This document shows, in pieces, positions 61,251-64,000 of a DNA stretch of 64,000 nucleotides. The stretch is from the NCBI RefSeq assembly GCF_003353055.1, contig NZ_QKWJ01000004.1, forward strand, positions 62,001-126,000. The letters run 5' to 3'. The notes below the pieces were generated by a model that saw only the letters and a list, made by a program, of their open reading frames with translations, made no database searches and was not told the DNA's origin. Both the position numbers and the translations under genes were made by a program. Position 1 is the stretch's first letter. Each line of letters opens with the position of its first letter. Source of the stretch: Cupriavidus lacunae. GTDB lineage: Bacteria > Pseudomonadota > Gammaproteobacteria > Burkholderiales > Burkholderiaceae.

Positions 61251-62304
61251 ATTGACGGTTCCCTTTGAGCGATCCGATATTCAATGAGCCTTCCCGGTGC
61301 GGCGCGGCCGACGGTGCGGGCGCCGCATGACCATCACTGGTAGAAGGGCCTTGGCGGTCCGCCAGTGCTTCGAGCAGGTCGGCCGACGGGATGAAGAACA
61401 GGCTGCCAGTGACTGCCTTGCTGAAGTCGAGCAGCCGGTCGTAGTTGCCGGGCGGCAGTCCGATGAACATGTTCTCGAGCATCTTTTCGATCGGCGCCGG
61501 CGAACGGGCGTAGCCGATGAAGTAGGTGCCGAACTCGCCCGCGCCGGGGCGGCCGAACGGCATATTGTCACGCAGGATCTTCACTTCCTGGCCGTTCTCG
61601 ACCAGCGTCGTCAGCGAACTGTGCGATGACGAGGGTTTGATCTCTTCGTCCAGTTCGATGTCGGACAGCTTTTTGCGCCCGATGATCAGTTCCTGCGTTT
61701 CCACTGGCAGGGCATTCCACCCGGCCATGTCGTGCAGGTACTTTTGCACGATGACGTAGCTGCCCCCGGCGAACTCGGCATCTTCGTCGCCGATCACCGT
61801 GAAATCGGTCGCCTCGCGTCCGGCCGGATTCTCGGTGCCATCGACAAAGCCGATCATCGCGCGCATGTCGAAGTTGCGGAATCCGTGCACCTCGTCGACA
61901 ACCTGGATCGCATCGCCGAGCTTGCCGAGCAGCTGCGTGGCAAGCTCGAAGCAGAGGTCCATCGATTCGGCGCGGATGTGCAGCAGCAGGTCGCCCGGCG
62001 TTGCGACGGCGACGCGCTCGCCGGTGCCGAGCTCCCGAAAGGGATGCAGTGCCGCGGGACGGGGCCCGCCGAAGAGCTGGTCCCATGCATCGGAGCCGAA
62101 GCCGCAGACACAGGACAGGTTGCCGCCCGGCACGCGATGACCGACGGCGCGCACCAGGGCGGCAACGTCGGCACACCACGCGCGGATGGTGTCGGCGTGG
62201 GCGTCGCCGTCATTGAGCGTCGCTACGATGAATATCGCGCTGCGGGTGACGGTGCCGGAAACGGCTTGCGGTTCGGGGACATAAGTAGGCATCGGGTTCT
62301 TCAT
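61243..62304 (-). CDS. DyP-type peroxidase, encapsulin cargo
   Basis: A 353-residue heme peroxidase with the DyP signature GFVDGTENPAGREATDFTVIGDE near residue 150 (catalytic aspartate in the GXXDG motif), SYVIVQKYLHDMAGWNALPVE near 185, and the proximal-histidine region near 220. Residues 339-348 (GSLNIGSLKG, bases 61261-61290) match the encapsulin targeting consensus, after a proline/alanine-rich linker (TSDGHAAPAPSAAPHRE). The start is the ATG at 62304; another ATG at 62292 is possible and neither has a good ribosome site. The palindromic operator lies seven bases upstream. Confidence 0.95.
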   Translation of the reverse strand: MKNPMPTYVPEPQAVSGTVTRSAIFIVATLNDGDAHADTIRAWCADVAALVRAVGHRVPGGNLSCVCGFGSDAWDQLFGGPRPAALHPFRELGTGERVAVATPGDLLLHIRAESMDLCFELATQLLGKLGDAIQVVDEVHGFRNFDMRAMIGFVDGTENPAGREATDFTVIGDEDAEFAGGSYVIVQKYLHDMAGWNALPVETQELIIGRKKLSDIELDEEIKPSSSHSSLTTLVENGQEVKILRDNMPFGRPGAGEFGTYFIGYARSPAPIEKMLENMFIGLPPGNYDRLLDFSKAVTGSLFFIPSADLLEALADRQGPSTSDGHAAPAPSAAPHREGSLNIGSLKGNRQYE

Positions 62305-62310
62305 TTTTTT

Positions 62311-62325
62311 AAACCGATACGGTTT
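62311..62325. promoter_or_regulatory. Palindromic operator before the DyP-encapsulin operon
   Basis: AAACCG-ATA-CGGTTT, a perfect 6-base inverted repeat around a 3-base centre, ending seven bases from the peroxidase start codon. Compatible with a TetR- or Xre-like repressor; no candidate regulator gene is adjacent in the window. Confidence 0.6.
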
Positions 62326-62537
62326 GCGGGCAAACGGAAGGGAATGGAATGCGTAAGCCTACACGAATTATGTGGCTTCCCTGGCCTTCGGTTTCTCCGG
62401 ACCACGCCGTCGTCCGGATTGTGCGGGCGGTGACCGCATGAAGGAAAACCTGCTTCGCGTCGCGCGAACCAGATGAGGGTGTAGGGCTGGCGCCGAACAG
62501 GTACGGCCGGGGGGCATTGCCGCGGCGTTGCACGGAC

Positions 62538-62574
62538 CCCGCTGACAGAGGCCGCTGCCACCTCTGTCAGCGGG
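62538..62574. terminator. Strong hairpin in the long intergenic region
   Basis: CCCGCTGACAGAGG (62538-62551) pairs with CCTCTGTCAGCGGG (62561-62574), a perfect 14-base stem with a 9-base loop. It has no adjacent T-run and no clear gene end, so it may be a terminator for an unseen transcript or a structured RNA. Confidence 0.55.
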
Positions 62575-62757
62575 CCGGGCCGCTCCCCTCCTGACCTCGA
62601 CTCGCCCCTCGCAAGAGGCAGGCAATGCCGAGGCTTGGCACATTTGCCCCGACTCTCGTGGAATACGGCTTTGGAAGCCCCTGGCGGGGCCATTGTTATG
62701 TGGCCGAAGTGCGGGCAAATGATGGCCATGATGGTATCGAAACCGTACAAAAGTCAT

Positions 62758-62777
62758 ACCCTGCTAATCAGCAGGGT
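62758..62777. repeat. Short perfect inverted repeat in the same intergenic region
   Basis: ACCCTGCT-AATC-AGCAGGGT, an 8-base stem with a 4-base loop, followed about 35 bases later by AAGGCTC/GAGCCTT (62814-62820 and 62831-62837). Together with 62538-62574 they could form an RNA regulator, but no transcript is shown. Confidence 0.4.
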
Positions 62778-62966
62778 GCCTTTCAAGGCGCATGGGCTTG
62801 AGCGGCGCCATTAAAGGCTCTCCGGCTTGCGAGCCTTGCACGGTTTTATCGATGCCAGCACTGTACATGCGCTGGCGCGTGGTCTAGTCTTCACGTTGAC
62901 CCGCGTTCGGGTGAGGCGGGCCGAAGGGGCTAATCAAAGCGCCAGTATCGGGGGGTCTGGACTGCC

Positions 62967-63554
62967 ATGAGTATCGAGATCGGAAAAGACATCACCGGGT
63001 TTGCCGACCAACTGCTGGACGCCGTGTTCCTGGTCGACACCGGCGGCCGCATCCAGTATGTCAGTGCGGCCTGCGAGGGCATTTTTGGCTATAAGCCGAG
63101 GGATATGACGGGCGAGTACGTCATCGATCTCGTCATGCCTGCAGACCAGGACCGGACCATTGCCGAGGCCAAGCAGGTCATGTCCGGGCAGAAGCGGATC
63201 GGCTTTGAAAACCGTTATCGCCACAAGAACGGCAGTGCCGTCCATATCATGTGGTCTGCCGGATGGCTCCAGTCGGAACGGCTGCGGGTCGGGGTTGCCC
63301 GCGATATCACGGCGCTGAAGAAGGATCGCGTGCTGGACCTGGGCCTGGCGCTTTCGTCGGTGCCGCTGGCACCCCACGAGCAGAAGGTCTTGCGGCTGCT
63401 GTTGACCGATGCATCGGAAAAGCAGATCGCCCAGCGCCTCGGGCTGGCGGTTTCAACGACCCATTCCTATGTGACCGGCATCTTCCGGAAATTCGGCGTC
63501 AGGGGCCGTGCCGGATTGATGAGCCTGTGGCTGGAGAACCTGACCAGGGATTAG
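62967..63554 (+). CDS. PAS domain LuxR-type transcriptional regulator
   Basis: A 195-residue regulator: N-terminal PAS domain (FADQLLDAVFLVDTGGRIQYVSAACEGIFGYKPRDMTGEYVIDLV, then FENRYRHKNGSAVHIMWSAGWL) and a C-terminal LuxR/FixJ-type HTH (LAPHEQKVLRLLLTDASEKQIAQRLGLAVSTTHSYVTGIFRKFGVRGRAGL). There is no receiver domain, so the input is sensed directly by PAS, perhaps a redox or small-molecule signal. GGGGG before the ATG is a poor ribosome site. Divergent, at a distance, from the encapsulin operon. Confidence 0.92.
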   Translation: MSIEIGKDITGFADQLLDAVFLVDTGGRIQYVSAACEGIFGYKPRDMTGEYVIDLVMPADQDRTIAEAKQVMSGQKRIGFENRYRHKNGSAVHIMWSAGWLQSERLRVGVARDITALKKDRVLDLGLALSSVPLAPHEQKVLRLLLTDASEKQIAQRLGLAVSTTHSYVTGIFRKFGVRGRAGLMSLWLENLTRD

Positions 63555-63598
63555 CGGTAGCGGAAAGCCGAACGCTTGCCCGGGCTCAACTGCTCATT

Positions 63599-63641
63599 AC
63601 AAAGCACAGGTTGTATTTCTTGAATACAACCTGTGCTTTGT
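63599..63641. terminator. Perfect 19-base hairpin terminator
   Basis: ACAAAGCACAGGTTGTATT (63599-63617) pairs exactly with AATACAACCTGTGCTTTGT (63623-63641) around a five-base loop. It lies between the convergent PAS-LuxR gene and ABC receptor gene and is followed by GCTTGTC. Exceptional length and AT content relative to surroundings; likely bidirectional, perhaps derived from a mobile element end. Confidence 0.85.
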
Positions 63642-63704
63642 GCTTGTCAGAAACCTTCGCTGCGCGGTTCATAGACCGCTCAGGCCTCCCTGTCAGGGCC
63701 GCCG

Positions 63705-64000
63705 TCAACGCCTGAGCAGCGGACACTGCGACTTCGACACCGGCATGAACGCCTGCTCGCCCGGCACCGTGGCCAGCACCTTGTAGTAGTCCCACGGGTA
63801 CTTGGATTCGGCCGGCGTCTTGACCTCGAACAGATACATATCGTGGATCATGCGGCCGTCTTCGCGGATGCGGCCGTTCCTGGCGAAGAAGTCGTTGATC
63901 GGCATCGACTTCATCTTCTTCATCACCGCCGCGGTTTCGTCGGTGCCCGCAGCCTGCACGGCCTTCAGGTAGTGCGTCACCGATGAATACGCCCCTGCCT
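63705..64000 (-). CDS. Branched-chain amino-acid type ABC transporter receptor, C-terminal fragment
   Basis: The last about 98 residues of a periplasmic binding protein (family 6 peripla-binding type): VTHYLKAVQAAGTDETAAVMKKMKSMPINDFFARNG, then GRMIHDMYLFEVKTPAESKYPWDYYKVLATVPGEQAFMP. This is the well-known end of Leu/Ile/Val-type or aromatic-compound ABC receptors in Burkholderiales. The frame is open to the window edge, so the truncation comes from the window. Confidence 0.9.
   Translation of the reverse strand, partial: AGAYSSVTHYLKAVQAAGTDETAAVMKKMKSMPINDFFARNGRIREDGRMIHDMYLFEVKTPAESKYPWDYYKVLATVPGEQAFMPVSKSQCPLLRR

Larger units (their letters stand above)
62305..62966. other. Non-coding region upstream of the encapsulin operon and of the PAS-LuxR gene
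   Basis: A region of about 660 bases without a supported gene; a minus-strand frame (62301-62750) has an unnatural residue composition. It holds a palindromic operator near the peroxidase start (62311-62325), a long hairpin (62538-62574), two smaller hairpins (62758-62777 and 62814-62837) and whatever promoters drive the divergent genes. A related GGTATCGAAACCGTAC element occurs at 62734-62749. Confidence 0.55.

Noticed and set aside
62301-62750. Minus-strand 149-residue frame before the DyP gene
   Set aside because: Low-quality composition, no ribosome site, and it contains the palindromic operator and a hairpin; more likely control DNA.
1-64000. tRNA, rRNA, CRISPR, complete IS elements
   Set aside because: No cloverleaf, rRNA stretch, regular short-repeat array or transposase motif was found by reading; small remnants could be missed.

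Overview
The window looks like part of a secondary replicon or accessory-rich chromosome of a high-GC betaproteobacterium of the Burkholderiales, most likely Cupriavidus or a close relative. The pointers are four tripartite-tricarboxylate-type (Bug) solute receptors, several GntR/UTRA regulators paired with CoA-dependent catabolic genes, strong GC bias at third codon positions, and a split pqiA. This is an inference from gene style; there is no rRNA or tRNA to anchor it. No rRNA, tRNA, CRISPR array, integrase or intact insertion sequence was seen.

Layout. 1-6486 (minus): an operon with an NDP-forming acyl-CoA synthetase, two DUF1254/DUF1214 paralogues and two Bug receptors, facing a GntR regulator (6625-7374). 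7488-12581: small genes, a two-HKD phospholipase D fused to a VTT membrane domain, a DUF2188 protein and an entericidin-like lipoprotein. 12644-15674 (minus): a DMT exporter, a GlxR-type reductase and an Ldh2-type dehydrogenase, followed by a 94-residue gene under two LexA boxes (15791-16126). 16295-24347 (plus): a six-gene catabolic operon for an unknown aromatic or ring compound, with an extradiol-type VOC enzyme, FAH-fold hydrolase, MDR oxidoreductase, long acyl-CoA synthetase, FAD monooxygenase and porin. 24583-34064 (minus): a second catabolic cluster with a Bug receptor, two cupins, two paralogous GntR regulators, an AtuA-family protein, a crotonase, a CaiB CoA-transferase and an SMP-30-like periplasmic protein. 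34206-38410 (minus): a YbhB-like protein and the pqiAABC membrane-lipid transport operon. 38656-46771: two TetR regulators, a complete RND efflux operon and an MgtC-like gene. 46927-54380 (minus): a third CoA-dependent catabolic cluster whose promoter-distal right part is visibly AT-richer and faces a CGNR regulator. 55114-60368: DUF1345, fdhD, an FdhF/YdeP-type molybdoenzyme and a bestrophin. 60432-62304 (minus): an encapsulin nanocompartment operon with a DyP peroxidase carrying a cargo-loading tail. 62967-63554: a PAS-LuxR regulator. The right edge cuts a branched-chain amino-acid type ABC receptor.

The unifying theme is uptake and CoA-linked breakdown of unidentified organic acids or aromatics, surrounded by envelope and stress functions (RND, Pqi, encapsulin-DyP). 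The most interesting leads are the SOS-controlled orphan gene, the tightly overlapping promoter/operator at the CGNR-hydrolase junction, a GTCA-N3-TGAC operator shared by three promoters, a 45-bp direct repeat bracketing about 30.7 kb, and the encapsulin-DyP operon with its own palindromic operator.
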